Positions 12,401 through 21,443 of a DNA stretch of 64,000 bases are shown in pieces. The notes under the pieces were generated by a model, which was not told the DNA's origin, searched no databases, and was given only the letters and a program-made list of their open reading frames with translations. Source of the stretch: Asterias amurensis (taxonomy: Eukaryota > Echinodermata > Asteroidea > Forcipulatida > Asteriidae); the NCBI RefSeq assembly GCF_032118995.1, contig NC_092654.1, positions 7,634,284-7,698,283 on the forward strand. Reading direction: 5' to 3'. A program made the position numbers and the translations under genes. The stretch's first letter is position 1; each line of letters starts with the position of its first letter.

Positions 12401-15400
12401 TAGAGGTAGAACAAGTCCATGGCATTTCTGTTAATTCAGAGGGGTAGAGCCAAAAATCCTGTACCCATCCCTGTAAAAAGACACAAGAAAGGTTGAATGC
12501 ATCCACATAGTGTAGTGAATAAATGTGTGGCCTAGATATGCTTATAAATCCTTGCCCTCGGGTCTCCTTAGTGTACATGAAATATATCAATCTGACACAT
12601 TTGACCTAACAGCTAGTACAACCATAATTTATCAAACCTTCACTTGGGCCCTTCAAAAAATACAGTTGCCTTTTGGCTACAGGTACAGTAAATGCACTAT
12701 TAACATTGGGAACATCTATTAATAGAAGAAAGATCAGCCTCCCCCCCCCCCCGGTGTAGTGCCCCTTGAACACAATAAAACCCCAGTCCTGCATCTGTTA
12801 AGAGCCTTAAAGACTGTGGACACTATTGGTAATTGTCAAAGACTACTTCACAGTTGGTGTACCTCAACAGTTTTATATGCATAAAATAACAAACCTGTGA
12901 ACATTTTTAGCTCAAGCGGTCGTCTAAGTTGCAAGATAATAATGAAAGAAAAAACACCCTCGTCATACGAAGTTGTGTGCTTTCTGATGCATGATTTCGA
13001 GACCTCAAATTTTAAACTTGAGGTCTCTAAATCAAATTTGTGGAAAATTACTTCTTTCTCGAAAACTACGTCACTTCAGAGGGAGCTGTTTCTCACAATG
13101 TTTTATACTATCAACCTCTCCCCATTACTGGTAATCAAGAAAGGTTTTATGATGATAATTATTTTGAGTAATTACCAATAGTGTCCATTGCCTTTATTGC
13201 AGTTACGTTTTATGTAGGCCCTACATCAACTTGAAATAAGTCTGATCAACCTGAGGAATGCACCTATTTAGGGGCTATTCAGAACTGTGAAAGTTTGAAA
13301 ATGTGGGTGGATGGGTCAAAAGAAATAGCAGAAAGGCAAAACTCATTTTTAATTGATTAAAGACAAAACAAACAGCTGCCCAGGATTGTCTATTTCATTC
13401 CTGATTGTATTAAAAACCAGGCAAGGCCATCCGAAACTAGTGTATGTTGGACTGTACCTTTTAACTGCTCCATTTGAGACGTTACATTGATTTTTAGTTT
13501 TAAGATTTTTTTATGAAACCTACGATTTTATGATTTATTAAAAATCTAAAATTTTGGTGGGTGGGTAAGGCTTAACGATTTTGAGGAAAAACAAAATCAA
13601 ATGGCCCTTACGAGGCTTCTATTTTACATTTATTGTGCACATTTATATTTTAGATGAAAGAATTTGAAATGAAATGAAATATCAATAGAACGGTTCCAAA
13701 AACCAAAAGGTACAGTAAAATTTGCTTTTAAAAAAGCCGGAGTTAACTCTTCCTTACAACATTGGTTAATACATGTAGGCTAAGATCATGGTTATTTTAT
13801 AGTGCTTTAACCCAAGCCTTTGGGCTGGTTTTGTTTATTTTTCTTCGCTGGATTTTCCCTTGTGACCTCACTGGCTACCCCATGAAGTGTATAAAGGGTC
13901 ACTTTGGGGTATGAATGCTGCCAATGGCAAAACAACAAGCATACATGGATTTACATGTAAGGGGTAAAATGTATTTATAGTGTCAAGGGGAAAAAAAGGT
14001 ATTAAGAACAAATTGTCAAAAATCTACAAATGTTTTGACGGGAAGCCTTCTTCCCAGAGTTATTGTTTTGTTTAGTGAAAAGGTGCTTTTTATTACTAAA
14101 AAACACAAGAAAAAGTGACTGTGTAAAATTAAATTAATTTTAGGTTGAATAAAGAAATATTTACTAGAGCAGATTTGAACCCTGTGACCTTTGGATTAAA
14201 AGTTCATTAACATGTGACAGCCATGATATAACCAGGGATTGCACCCATCATTTATGATACCACCTGGAACAACCCGGGAAACAGCAGGAGAGGAAACCTG
14301 GCTAGGTAGATTTTATTAAGATTTAGACCATGTGATGATCGCCTTAAATGTTCAAAACCGTAGCCCCCACTTTTGGACCACGCAATTTTTGTATGTACAT
14401 AGTATGAAATAAAATAGACAATCCATTACTTGTTGTTGCTTGGTGAAAATCCTGCACCGAATCCCGAAAAAGAAACAATTTACGGCGACAAATAGTGATC
14501 TAAAACTCCCCGGAAGCCTGCGATGGGGGTGACATCATTCGGAGCATTATTGTGTTTCTTCCCACACTGTAGACCTACCATTTAACATACAGTGTATTTT
14601 TTCAAACCCCTGAATAAAAGTATGCCGATTTACAGGCTCGTTCGACAAAATTATAAGTTATCACACAAGCGCGAGTGGAATACGAACAAAATAGTGTGTC
14701 TGCATCCCACATGCAACTCGGCCACGCGTGTGATAATAAAAAGAATTAACACACGCACGTCGTAGTGAACGAGAGAAAAAATGGCATTGTACTTGATGTT
14801 CAATCAATAAAAATCATGGGTTTTTGTTGTAGGCCTTTGCATGTTTATCAGAAAGAAAAGGGGAAAACTGACATCATTCACATTAAACACTTAGAAAAGG
14901 TTCTTGCACTGCCGTGAACGATTGGTAAATAGACCCAGTGTATACAGACGTTACCAAAAAATACTGTGTTTGACCTTAAATGACCCAAAAATTGGTCTGT
15001 TCACAAACTGTGCAGTTTTAGAGCTTAGCAACAACCAAATTTGGATTCAGTACTATTGAAAACCCTTGTGCGTCAAATTTCATGCGGTGCGGAGATGGGG
15101 ACCACCGAACCCAAAAAATAGGCCCCCTTTTCAATAACCATCCCATGGTCTAATTGACTAGACCAGGATTTGAACTTGCAATCTCTGAATAACTGTGTCT
15201 GCACTCTACCAACTAAGCCATTTACATAACCCTAACAGCTGGTGGTTTCCTTTTGTGCCAGTCAAAATAGGGAGACCACCAACATAAGAGGTAGGTGGCT
15301 CAGTTGGTTGACTGCTTGGCATGTTAATCTGGAAGTTAAAATCTCGCTCTGTTAAAAGAATAATTCATCCTGAAATTAAGATGAATTTCATATTATAAAT

Positions 15401-18400
15401 ATATTACTGAAGGTTCTTCAAAACTTACACTGAATTTATTCTTTCCTTTGACACCTTGTACAACATACACGAGTGCATCTTCAGGTATATTCAAATCAAT
15501 AGCCCCATCCTGCAGTGTGATGTCCCTCACTGTGTCACATCCCTCATAAATCCTCATCCTTCTGCCAGACAGAATAATCCCAACATTCGCCCATTCCTGC
15601 AAGTCGGTCTCGGCAAACGGCGAAGTAGTCAAGACTTCATTAAGTGACCTCACACCAATGGCGCGATACTTCAGTCGCATTACACCCGTTCTCAAGTTGG
15701 TACTGAGCATGAGCAGTGGGCTATTGTCCCCTGTCGTTACGGTAAAGATTGTCCCGGCACTATTGTAAACCTGCTTAGCAGTGATGACTAGAGTCAGGGT
15801 GTTATTAAGATGCCTCCGCAGTTCTTGAACTGATTCCCTTTCTAATGTTAACATTGGGACAGAGGGACGGACTCTGAATGATGTCATTCCTGGGTGTGAG
15901 CCAACTTCCTCAGAGACTCCTTTCATAGATGTTTCTCCATCTTTAAAAACTTGCAGCATATCTAAGATAAAAGAAGGACAACAATAATTTATGAACAACA
16001 CTCAATGACGAATTTCAATGTTATTTTATTACACATCCAATAGCACAATTACCTCCGATAACAGGATGAATAGGAAACAGGCAAAAAGTTCCCAGCTTGT
16101 CTAGTATCCAGCCTTTATTGTTTGAATTGAGACGTTTGTGTGATCCGCTTTATAAGGACAACGTTTCATTTATTAGCTCGGAAGTTGAATTGTACTGTGG
16201 TCAGTAATGCAGATCTTGGAACTCCAACACAATCTTTGTTTTTTTTTAACACAACTACACCACGGTCACACTAAATCCGTCAAGGAAGAGTAATCAAAGG
16301 AGGATCATATCCTGCAAGGGCGATCAAAAATTTGGTCATAAATGAATACCTTCAACTCCAAGAAAACTGCTACAATATAATAACAGTCATGTACCACCAC
16401 TGGGTTTTTGTTTTTGTTTTCCACAACTGTTGTCATAAATACACTCTGTATAATGTGAGGGTGCATAAAATACAGATTGATGGAAAAACTTAAGCCCTGC
16501 CAAATGTAAAAGGCCAGGCCTACCTACAATGTTAACCAAGTCACATCAACTGTCTAAAGCTGATTTGAAAGTGAGGCTGCAAGTTTAATAACCTTCCTCT
16601 GTTGCTGACACACTCTGTTACTTCACTATTTCACTCTTGAAGACTGAACTGTAAGCTGTTTATGTTAAAATCACAAAAGAGAGAGGTTTCCTTGAGAAAA
16701 TAAAACATAAAAGTCAGGTACAATAAAATGAGAACTGTGCACTTGTATTTCTACCTCCATTATTCATTGTACTCTCTGGGAAATGGCACAAAAGACCTGC
16801 AATTTTGTGAAAGTATGGTATACACAATGGTACACTTGTTAAGCTTTTATAGAATTGTTTATGCTATGAATAACAATCTAATTAAATAATTAGCTTTCTA
16901 TGGGCAAACAAAATCAGGAAACTATATGAGAATAGCAATATTATTATGCCCAGGGGATGGATAAAAACAAACTAGTTAGGTCTGCAGTAACACCATGGGA
17001 GTAATCTCTCTTGACTTATCGTACTTTGTAATAGAACTGGGCCCAATTTCATAGAGCTGCTAAGCACAACAATTTGCTTAGCATGAAATTTTTGCTTTGA
17101 TAAAAACAGGATTGCCAACCAAATTTCCATGTGATTTTCAGGATAAGCAAACAACAGCTAACTCAGTAACAAACAATATGCAACAAATGAAAATTTGGTT
17201 GGTAATCCTGTTTTTATCAAGGAAGAAATTTTGTGATAAAGCCATTGGACCCTTTGGGTAAACACTATTGTCCAAGGCCCACACTTCGTGTATCACAACT
17301 TCTATATCAAATAACAAACCTGTGAAAATTTAGGCTCAATCGGTCATCAGAGTCTGGAGAAAATAATGGGAAAACCCACCCGTGACATGTGTTTAAAATA
17401 AATCCGTAATTCTCGCTAACGAGAATTGATATTGTTTTACTGTTTTCTCAAAAACTAAAGCATTTCATGGAATAATAATTCAAGAGAAGTCTTTCACCAC
17501 TACCTTCTGTAAACCCTGTAAGTTATTTGTAAATCTGTGAACTTTTTGTTTTTTTCCTGTACCGAAAGGGTCCAATGGCTTTAAGCAAATAATTGTGTGC
17601 TTAGCGGCTCTTTGAAATTGGGCTCAGGTGGTGTGACAGCTCAATGTTTTGAGTGTGAATTCCTCTCCAGTAGAATGCTAGAGTCTAAGAACCTGGAACA
17701 GGATCCTACAGGATCCCACTTTGGAGTGTGCTGGGAAAAATGCGCTCATCAATGAATCTCATTAAAGAACAAGCACATGAGTGAGGAGGGAGCCTACATG
17801 ATGGGAAACTGCAGGCATACTTATGACCAGAGGGTGGGTAGTTACTCTATGGTTTGACCATCATGGTGCGGACCATGGAAATTTGATGCGGACAGTCTGC
17901 TGTCAGTAATAACAAACCCTAATATCCAGACTAATAAAGTTTCAAACTAATAAAGTTTCAAACTAAAAATAACATGGCTATGCACCTCATGACTAAATCT
18001 AATATAATACACCTCGTGCAACTTGGTCTAGTGATACAGCCTTCCACTCAAAAGCACCCCCTCCCAAGATAGCACTCTCTAATCTTGATTACATTCCACT
18101 TGAAGTATATCAGAATAACATTTAATGGTCAATTCAGTCTTAAAAGTTTTAGAGCCTACATCATACACAAAACATGTTTTATAAAATAATATTCCTCCAT
18201 GAATAGCTTGCCATTTAAATGTTTGTTGGTAGTGAAGTATCCAAATCAATGTGAATTCTTCTTTCCTTTCCTTTTTGTTATCAAAGCAAGGAAAGTTTGC
18301 GACTGAAGCTTGCTTAAGACATGTACTTATACCTGCGCAGTCACAAATACTGTCAACCCTACATGTATGTCAACCCTAACAATGGGTCCCTCCTCTAAAT

Positions 18401-20499
18401 TTTACTTGACTGTAAGTACATTGACATGAATGTCTTTTTGTCAAAGCATGTAACGCTTTATTATGCACGGAACAAAGCGCTTTCCATTTTAAGCCTTTGC
18501 ATTTCCTGTGGGGAATGAAGCATGACAAGTCCCATTGCCTGTTCAATTCCCTTATCACAATGCAGTGTTTTGTCAAGGCACTTGTGGCTGACTGGACCCA
18601 AAATACACATGGCTCTGTAATCCTGTTTATCTTTTGTTAACCTTTTGTGGACCTCCAAATTTAGCCCATACAGGGGAGTCTATTGTATGGAATGATTGAA
18701 TGAAACAGCACTCTCAAACAGAACTTTCTCTAGTATCTCAATTCACAAAAGTACTGTTTTTTGTGATGTTGTCGAAAACAAGGTTGTTTGACAACATTTA
18801 GCTGCTATAGAACCTGTAGAGTTTTTCCAAATTGTGTTTAATTTATCTGTTGATACAGATTAGCCCTTTTCATAATTTCTATATTTTTGTTTCTTCATTT
18901 GTACATTGTTTTTCGGTCAGCTTTTTTTAAACTCAAATGTGCACTTCCACATATTCTTGCTACATGTAAATAGGTTTTTCTTAACATAAACATATTTTTA
19001 TTTTTTTTATATTTATTATTTTCCCAAGTTTATCTTTACTGTTTTTAAATGTTTGTTAAAGATTCTATTCCTATTTTAAGATTGGATTGATAGGCTTTCG
19101 AGTCACAGTAGTTAGGTTCACTTTTATTAATCCTGGCCATCTTAGAATGGGCTTGTCCTGTCTGTTTTTATAATTGTCTTGCTTGATTGCCAGTGCTCTG
19201 TCTCATTCAATCATTGGTTTACAATTGTTCTAGGTGTCATAAGTTTACATTCGTTGTTTCTTATACTGTTATATTTCTTTAGTACGGTAATATTGTTTCT
19301 TGTACTGTTTGTTGAAATCTTGGCCAAATAAAAAATAATAATAATATTGTAGTTAAAGGCAGTGGACACTATTGGTAATTGTCAAAGACTAGCCTTCACA
19401 ATTGGTGTATCTCAACATATGCATAAAATAACTAACATGTGAAAATTTGAGCTCAATCGGTCATCGAAGTTGTGAGATATTAATGAAAAAACAAAACACC
19501 CTTGTCACACGAAGTTGCGTGCATTTAGATAGTTGATTTCGAGACCTCAAGTTCTAAATCTGAGGTCTCGAAATCAAATTCGTGGAAAAATACTTCTTTC
19601 TCAAAAACTATGGCACTTCAGAGGGAGCCGTTTCTCACAATGTTTTATACCATCAATCTCTCCCCATTACTCGTTACCAAGAAGGTTTAATGCTAATAAT
19701 TATTTTGAGTAATTACCAATAGTGTCCACTGTCTTTAATTTACTTTCAACTAAAACAGTTTCGATACCGACTGATATATATTTCTAAAAACTGCAGACTT
19801 GGAAAACTCCCTGTTCTTCTAAACATCAACATTCCTTTTCCAGATGGAACCAACTTATAATCACAATGTCACCTTCAATTTGAATGTATTGGGTCTTTCT
19901 AATACTGTTGACCTCAGGCCTCATTGATGTACAACTTAAGTTCAGTTCAACTTGACATTTTCTCTTCACATTTCAGACAAACGTTTACATTTTATCTTCA
20001 CATCAGAAAAACGTTGACAAGTGGTTACAGTACTGTATACATACTTAATTGAGTAGTCCTACACTTGATTCAATTAATAACAAATAATTCTTTGATGAAA
20101 AGTTTTGACATTCAGTCATTCGTGATAACAAACCAGTCGATCGCTCTATTGGCTTGATAAAGAAGCAATTATTTTGTAATTTACCACAATTGCCGGACCA
20201 CCTGGGCAGACTCTGTAGAGACCTTATGTGACCAGTAGGTGGCAATGGTCATTTGTCCACACAGAGTTAAGAATGTTGACAGCCACGGTTGGTCAGTCAT
20301 TTCATGCTGACTGCCATTCTACTACATCAAGGCTCCCAGCTTGGCTGAATTATAACCAGGGACACACTCTACATAATATTACTCAATTCTCACCTATTTT
20401 AAATCTGTCCTCACCGATAGATTGACTCCATGCTGGAACTAAAGATGACACCAATATACAGACAGCGAGTCCAAATACTAATCCACGTTCTGCAGCCAT
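459..20499 (-). CDS. Secreted TSPN / coiled-coil / VWC / EGF / Kunitz protein, eight-exon gene model
   Basis: Coding exons in transcript order are 20415-20499, 15429-15961, 12398-12470, 10054-10353, 7509-7630, 4119-4253, 1994-2261 and 479-663. Every junction has AG acceptor and GT donor bases, and the phases agree (lengths 85, 533, 73, 300, 122, 135, 268, 185 including the stop; about 566 residues). Order of parts: signal peptide, thrombospondin-N/laminin-G-like domain, Thr/Pro-rich linker, coiled coil, VWC, EGF-like, Kunitz, short tail. TSPN followed by a coiled coil and VWC recalls thrombospondins and NELL proteins, which are secreted, oligomeric matrix or signalling proteins. Neither family ends in a Kunitz domain, so I give no gene name. 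An extracellular, probably oligomeric adhesive or matrix role is inferred from the domains. If the last exon is spliced further instead of ending at its stop, the gene would continue beyond the left edge. Confidence 0.8.
479..663 (-). CDS. Exon 8: rest of Kunitz domain and C-terminal tail
   Basis: The acceptor is TTTAAACAG. GCLDDGNSFNTIQQCEERC completes the six Kunitz cysteines with family-typical spacings (C2-x15-C3-x7-C4-x12-C5-x3-C6). A tail follows with a Cys pair (IGACCYRTYMRGSSG) and one more Cys (FTCEVWK), ending QQIV and a stop at 479-481. An AATAAA 15 bases further on suggests this is the last exon. A donor-like GAG/GTATGG at 511-512 is the alternative, in which case the protein continues outside the window. 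Confidence 0.65.
960..1152 (+). mobile_element. Possible LINE 3' end with ATT microsatellite
   Basis: A T-rich stretch ends in (ATT)n at 1132-1152. Non-LTR retrotransposons of the CR1/L2 kind often end in such short tandem repeats. There is no coding support, so the call is weak. The rest of intron 7 around it is unremarkable. Confidence 0.3.
1594..1870 (+). mobile_element. LINE remnant: tail of a non-LTR reverse transcriptase protein
   Basis: A plus-strand open frame reads LAELIGGRWCITSDEVLERK, then a segment ending GTIRGRGRPKLRWIDNV and a helical EELRRAAIARHQMMA. The 'GxxxGxRxRGRPxxRWxDxv' motif followed by 'AxxRxxW' marks the C-terminal tail of non-LTR retrotransposon ORF2 proteins. Here the usual Trp after the Arg is missing, and no polymerase domain remains upstream. 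It lies in intron 7, opposite in sense to the host gene, and overlaps the start of exon 7 only by chance. Confidence 0.7.
1994..2261 (-). CDS. Exon 7: end of VWC, EGF-like domain, start of Kunitz
   Basis: A 268-base exon (phase 0 to 1) between ACTATACAG and GTGAGT. QGQPVCSFQSDRPECFNPC completes the VWC Cys pattern. It is followed by an EGF-like domain (CLSNPCHNSGTCESVPGY, then SNYSCICPPGCGGDQC) with an additional Cys in the PPGC turn. The Kunitz domain then opens with VCTLPQENNGCESRGVMYYF and continues DMFTQRCEINYSG. The Kunitz reactive-site position after its second Cys is Glu-Ser rather than Lys/Arg-Ala. Confidence 0.85.
2343..2712. mobile_element. TTAA-type MITE (AGGCAGTGGACAC family), copy in intron 6
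   Basis: The left end is AAGGCAGTGGACACTATT and the right end ATGTGTCCAGTACCTTTAA. About 370 bp with internal sequence shared with the copies at 3506, 12811 and 19357. The left target tetranucleotide reads TTCA, the right TTAA. Confidence 0.75.
2945..3135. mobile_element. MITE of the 'CCCAATTTCATAGAGCTG' family
   Basis: Left 'ggcctaatttcatagagctg' and right 'cagctctatgacactgggc' are inverted. The same family occurs at 17039-17624 and, more diverged, at about 4370-4553. Confidence 0.6.
3506..3890. mobile_element. TTAA-type MITE (AGGCAGTGGACAC family), second copy in intron 6
   Basis: Ends AGACACTGGACACC and AATAGTGTCCACTGCCT, flanked by TTAA-type tetranucleotides. Its internal open frame on the plus strand is found in all copies in decayed form and has no recognisable domain. 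Confidence 0.75.
3897..4173. repeat. 55-bp tandem repeat made from the exon 6 / intron 6 border
   Basis: Five head-to-tail copies with exactly 55-bp spacing: 'gaca(g/a)ta' starts at 3901, 3956, 4011, 4066 and 4121. Each holds 48 bases of exon 6 (GQAW...CYCQ) plus the donor and 7 intron bases. The copy at 4119-4173 is the functional exon end. The others differ by a few bases, and four of the five keep a CAG/GTTAGT donor. Confidence 0.9.
4119..4253 (-). CDS. Exon 6: first half of VWC domain
   Basis: A 135-base exon (45 codons, phase 0 to 0) with acceptor CGTTAG and donor GTTAGT. The C-terminal part has the VWC pattern: CMFNGGEYGEGQAWQPDPC, then TVCYCQ, i.e. C-x2-NG-x-Y-x2-G-x2-W-x3-C-x2-C-x-C. 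The last 48 bases plus 7 intron bases have been tandemly repeated downstream (3897-4118), so several copies of the donor follow one another. The first donor, used here, is the only one that joins exon 7 in frame without first meeting a stop. Confidence 0.8.
4370..4553. mobile_element. Diverged MITE of the 'CCCAATTTCATAGAGCTG' family
   Basis: 'acccaatttcaaaagcctg' at the left and 'cagctttttgaaattgggc' at the right are inverted, with an interior containing 'accagccaaaattacac' as in the copy at 2945. Confidence 0.5.
4687..4775 (-). repeat. tRNA-like SINE fragment
   Basis: On the minus strand 'TGTGGGTTCGAATCCCACC' is a perfect T-arm with B box (GGTTCGAATCC) and paired GTGGG/CCCAC. A partial second copy of the last bases follows. 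No good A box remains. Confidence 0.45.
5275..7432. repeat. Inverted pair of 125-bp tandem repeat arrays
   Basis: Left arm (about 5280-6345): units with 'tgctgcattgggcccggcag', 'acacctcccctccccc' and 'gaaaccaagttgaaatgacc', spaced about 125 bp. Right arm (about 6362-7432): the same unit in reverse orientation ('aatgcagcaaaacctttgtc', 'ggtcatttcaacttg'), at least eight copies. The outer edges are inverted: 'ctgcattaggcctgccagac' near 5301 and 'gtctggcaggcccaatgcag' near 7405. It fills most of intron 5 and could be one large foldback element with internally repeated ends. Confidence 0.8.
7509..7630 (-). CDS. Exon 5: coiled-coil oligomerisation segment
   Basis: A 122-base exon (phase 1 to 0), acceptor TTATTACAG and donor GTACCT. 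It encodes a helix with hydrophobic residues at heptad spacing: LSILALQEQRIIELETMV, then QQFDDMMGMLKTQ. It occupies the place of the coiled coil between TSPN and VWC in thrombospondins and NELL proteins. Unlike thrombospondins it has no flanking Cys pair, so assembly would not rely on disulfides here (inference). Confidence 0.75.
7631..10053. other. Intron 4, no further gene seen
   Basis: Apart from the exon 4 edge duplicate near 9850, I recognise no gene or clear element. There is a short direct repeat ('aacttaggtatttggcaatt' twice, at about 9331 and 9354). Open frames here are short and show no domain. Confidence 0.6.
9850..9945 (-). repeat. Decayed duplicate of the exon 4 3' edge
   Basis: Plus-strand 'catacaaacct(a/g)gggca' followed by 'gagcagccc' occurs at both about 9891 and about 10046, with related flanks ('gtgctttaagaat' at 9846 and 10000). 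A segment of about 155 bp spanning the end of exon 4 and its donor was duplicated into the intron. The copy keeps a CTAG/GTTTGT donor but has drifted. Confidence 0.7.
10054..10353 (-). CDS. Exon 4: Thr/Pro/Ser-rich linker
   Basis: A 300-base exon (phase 1 to 1), acceptor TTACTAG and donor GTTTGT. It starts with repeats of APNT/PNTVP and is rich in Thr, Ser and Pro (TAPSTTHTNTSSEP), giving a likely O-glycosylated flexible stalk. It ends in a charged helical stretch (DPARAALEELKRETLTGIRA) that leads to the coiled coil of exon 5. A decayed copy of the exon's 3' edge lies just downstream in the intron (about 9850-9945). Confidence 0.75.
10465..10604. mobile_element. Short hairpin MITE, 'gttagga' family
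   Basis: Inverted ends 'catttcacaaagagttagga' and 'taactctttgtgaaatcgac' enclose only about 140 bp; nearly the whole element folds back on itself ('ggactagtc' / 'gactagtcc'). It lies in intron 3. Confidence 0.75.
11102..11232. mobile_element. Possible small MITE in intron 3
   Basis: 'aggccatgtccgaattagcg' at the left and 'gtagccgaattaggatcagg' then 'cct' at the right are imperfect inverted repeats around 130 bp. A weak call. The rest of intron 3 (to 12397) shows only a poly-G run at about 11822-11834. Confidence 0.4.
12398..12470 (-). CDS. Exon 3: end of TSPN domain
   Basis: A 73-base exon (phase 0 to 1) between CTTTTTACAG and GTAAATG, encoding GWVQDFWLYPSELTEMPWTC and then STSK. This is the closing strand of TSPN domains (hydrophobic 'G-lqd-l-p' followed by a Cys that usually bonds to the Cys of the 'yeGC' strand in exon 2). 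The fit in both phase and domain supports this very short exon. Confidence 0.8.
12811..13193. mobile_element. TTAA-type MITE (AGGCAGTGGACAC family) in intron 2
   Basis: Ends AGACTGTGGACACTATTGGT and ACCAATAGTGTCCATTGCCT. TTAA precedes the left end; the right flank reads TTAT. The interior matches the other copies, including 'tgaaagaaaaaacaccc'. Confidence 0.75.
14163..14232 (-). repeat. tRNA-Lys-like SINE fragment
   Basis: The minus strand reads 'GAACTTTTAATCCAAAGGTC', then 'ACAGGGTTCAAATC'. Anticodon-arm (CTTTTAA) and B-box (GGTTCAAATC) positions match tRNA-Lys, while the A box is decayed. Confidence 0.5.
15173..15243 (-). repeat. tRNA-like SINE head
   Basis: On the minus strand, A box 'TGGCTTAGTTGGTAGAGTGC' and, 45 bases on, B box 'AGTTCAAATCC'. 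Spacing is right for a tRNA-derived Pol III promoter. A second A-box-like piece ('tggctcagttggttgactgc') lies on the plus strand at 15308. Confidence 0.55.
15429..15961 (-). CDS. Exon 2: TSPN / laminin-G-like domain, main part
   Basis: This 533-base exon (phase 1 to 0) has acceptor TTATCTTAG and donor GTAAGT. It encodes about 177 residues beginning DMLQVFKDGE. The beta-sandwich pattern of the thrombospondin N-terminal fold is visible: RRHLNNTLTLVITAKQ, GTIFTVTTGDNSPLLMLS, a central MRLKYRAIG strand, then LQEWANVGIILSGRRMRIYE followed by GCD. The last part corresponds to the 'W-h-vavsv-g-v-lyvdC' signature of TSPN domains. The domain continues into exon 3. Without a profile search, laminin-G versus TSPN cannot be settled; the neighbouring coiled coil and VWC favour TSPN. 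Confidence 0.85.
17039..17624. mobile_element. MITE of the 'CCCAATTTCATAGAGCTG' family, split by a younger insertion
   Basis: The left end 'gggcccaatttcatagagct' and right end 'ggctctttgaaattgggctc' are inverted, as are 'gctaagcaca' and 'tgtgcttagc'. The element is interrupted by the TTAA element at 17240-17580. Confidence 0.75.
17240..17580. mobile_element. TTAA-type MITE (AGCCATTGGACCC family), nested
   Basis: Ends AGCCATTGGACCCTTTGGGT and TACCGAAAGGGTCCAATGGCT, followed on the right by TTAA (17581-17584) and preceded by ATAA. Related to the copy at 22174-22537. Part of the interior ('ataacaaacctgtgaaaatt') is shared with the AGGCAGTGG family. Confidence 0.8.
18720..19352 (+). mobile_element. 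Possible 3' UTR of a LINE
   Basis: A T-rich, gene-poor stretch ending 'cttggccaaataaaaaataa' followed by 'taataatatt', as seen at the 3' ends of non-LTR elements. No coding part remains, so confidence is low. Confidence 0.3.
19357..19734. mobile_element. TTAA-type MITE (AGGCAGTGGACAC family), best-preserved copy
   Basis: AGGCAGTGGACACTATTGGT and ACCAATAGTGTCCACTGTCT are inverted ends, with perfect TTAA on both sides (19353-19356 and 19735-19738). TTAA target duplication is the hallmark of piggyBac and Kolobok transposons. No transposase is encoded. Confidence 0.85.
20415..20499 (-). CDS. Exon 1: start codon and signal peptide
   Basis: Reads MAAERGLVFGLAVCILVSSL, then VPAWSQSI. A short polar start, a hydrophobic core (LVFGLAVCILVSSLV) and a small-residue cleavage zone near AWS-Q make a classic secretory signal. 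The ATG sits in CAAGATGG, with A at -3 and G at +4, a strong initiation context. The donor is CG/GTGAGG and the exon ends in phase 1. Confidence 0.85.
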
Positions 20500-20624
20500 C
20501 TTGACTAATGTCTACTCACAAGTTTAAATCCTTAGTAATCCAGGATGATTTGTAATTTTCCTGGCTAGTCTCGTTTCCGGAACATTGTGTGTTGACCCTT
20601 ACAGGTGATTCTCAAGTGGATGGG
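20500..20624 (-). other. Probable 5' untranslated part of exon 1
   Basis: On the minus strand a pyrimidine tract ending TTTTTCAG precedes CCCATCC at 20624. This looks like a 3' splice site, so exon 1 probably begins here with about 125 untranslated bases. A further non-coding first exon and the promoter would lie upstream (higher coordinates); I could not place them. Confidence 0.45.
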
Positions 20625-21265
20625 CTGAAAAAGAAAATAAGTAAGGTAAAATGACAAGTTAATATTCTCTCAAGAAAATACACAGGCTGATAGCAAGTTC
20701 GCTGTCATTAGACAATAATAAAGAACATTACATATTGAAAGAACAAGACAAAACACACCTTACTGGTACACAGACTGTGTAAACCAAAGGATGAACACAT
20801 CAAAAAAAGGACTAGTTTTGTTGGAAATGTCATCAAACCAAATCAGGACCACTACATGGAGCTGTCCCTTTTCCAACCCCTAAAAGTTAAATCAACTTTT
20901 ATAATATATTATATAAATAGACCCAAGAAAGAACTGTCCCCATTTGACAGTCTGTTTGATGGGAAGTAAGATAGACAGAACAGGACATCACTACCAATCT
21001 GTCAAACCACAACAACAAACAAATGAAAACAACTTGGTCATTAGTATCCCTTGAATAAGATTGTATAAGGCCTAAGCCCTACAGTCAAAACATTTGAATT
21101 GTGCAGATGAGAATGCTTTTGAGATTGGACACTAGAAGCATTGACAGTTATCAATTACTAAAAAACACTTCTAGGCAACTGATGCATAAATTTCCCCAAT
21201 CTATGATTTTGTCCATGATCATCATTCAACATCACTAAGTAAGATGCAGGAGGATAGAGGGTTAA

Positions 21266-21443
21266 AGCCCGGTCCCACTGCAGCGATAACGAAAACGATA
21301 ACGATGACAACGCAAAGAAAACGCATTCTATTGGTCGAATTGCTCCACGCAGAATAGGCACACGCTCATTCAACCAATGTAATGCGTTCTCTTTGCGTCG
21401 TTATCGTTATCGTTCTCGTTATCGCTGCAGTGGAACCGGGCCT
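21266..21443. mobile_element. TTAA-type foldback MITE (AGCCCGGTYCCACTGCAG ends)
   Basis: 'agcccggtcccactgcagcg' and 'cgctgcagtggaaccgggcc' are inverted, as are 'cgataacgaaaacgataacg' and 'cgttatcgttatcgttctcg', so nearly the whole 178 bp folds back. TTAA stands at the left, TTAC at the right. The open frame at 21382-21567 is largely the right arm of this element, not a gene. Confidence 0.8.

Larger units (their letters stand above)
15962..20414. other. Intron 1
   Basis: The largest intron (4.45 kb). It holds the nested MITE pair at 17039-17624, a possible LINE 3' end before 19350 and a TTAA MITE at 19357. Short open frames on the minus strand at 18376-18658 show no recognisable domain. Confidence 0.6.
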
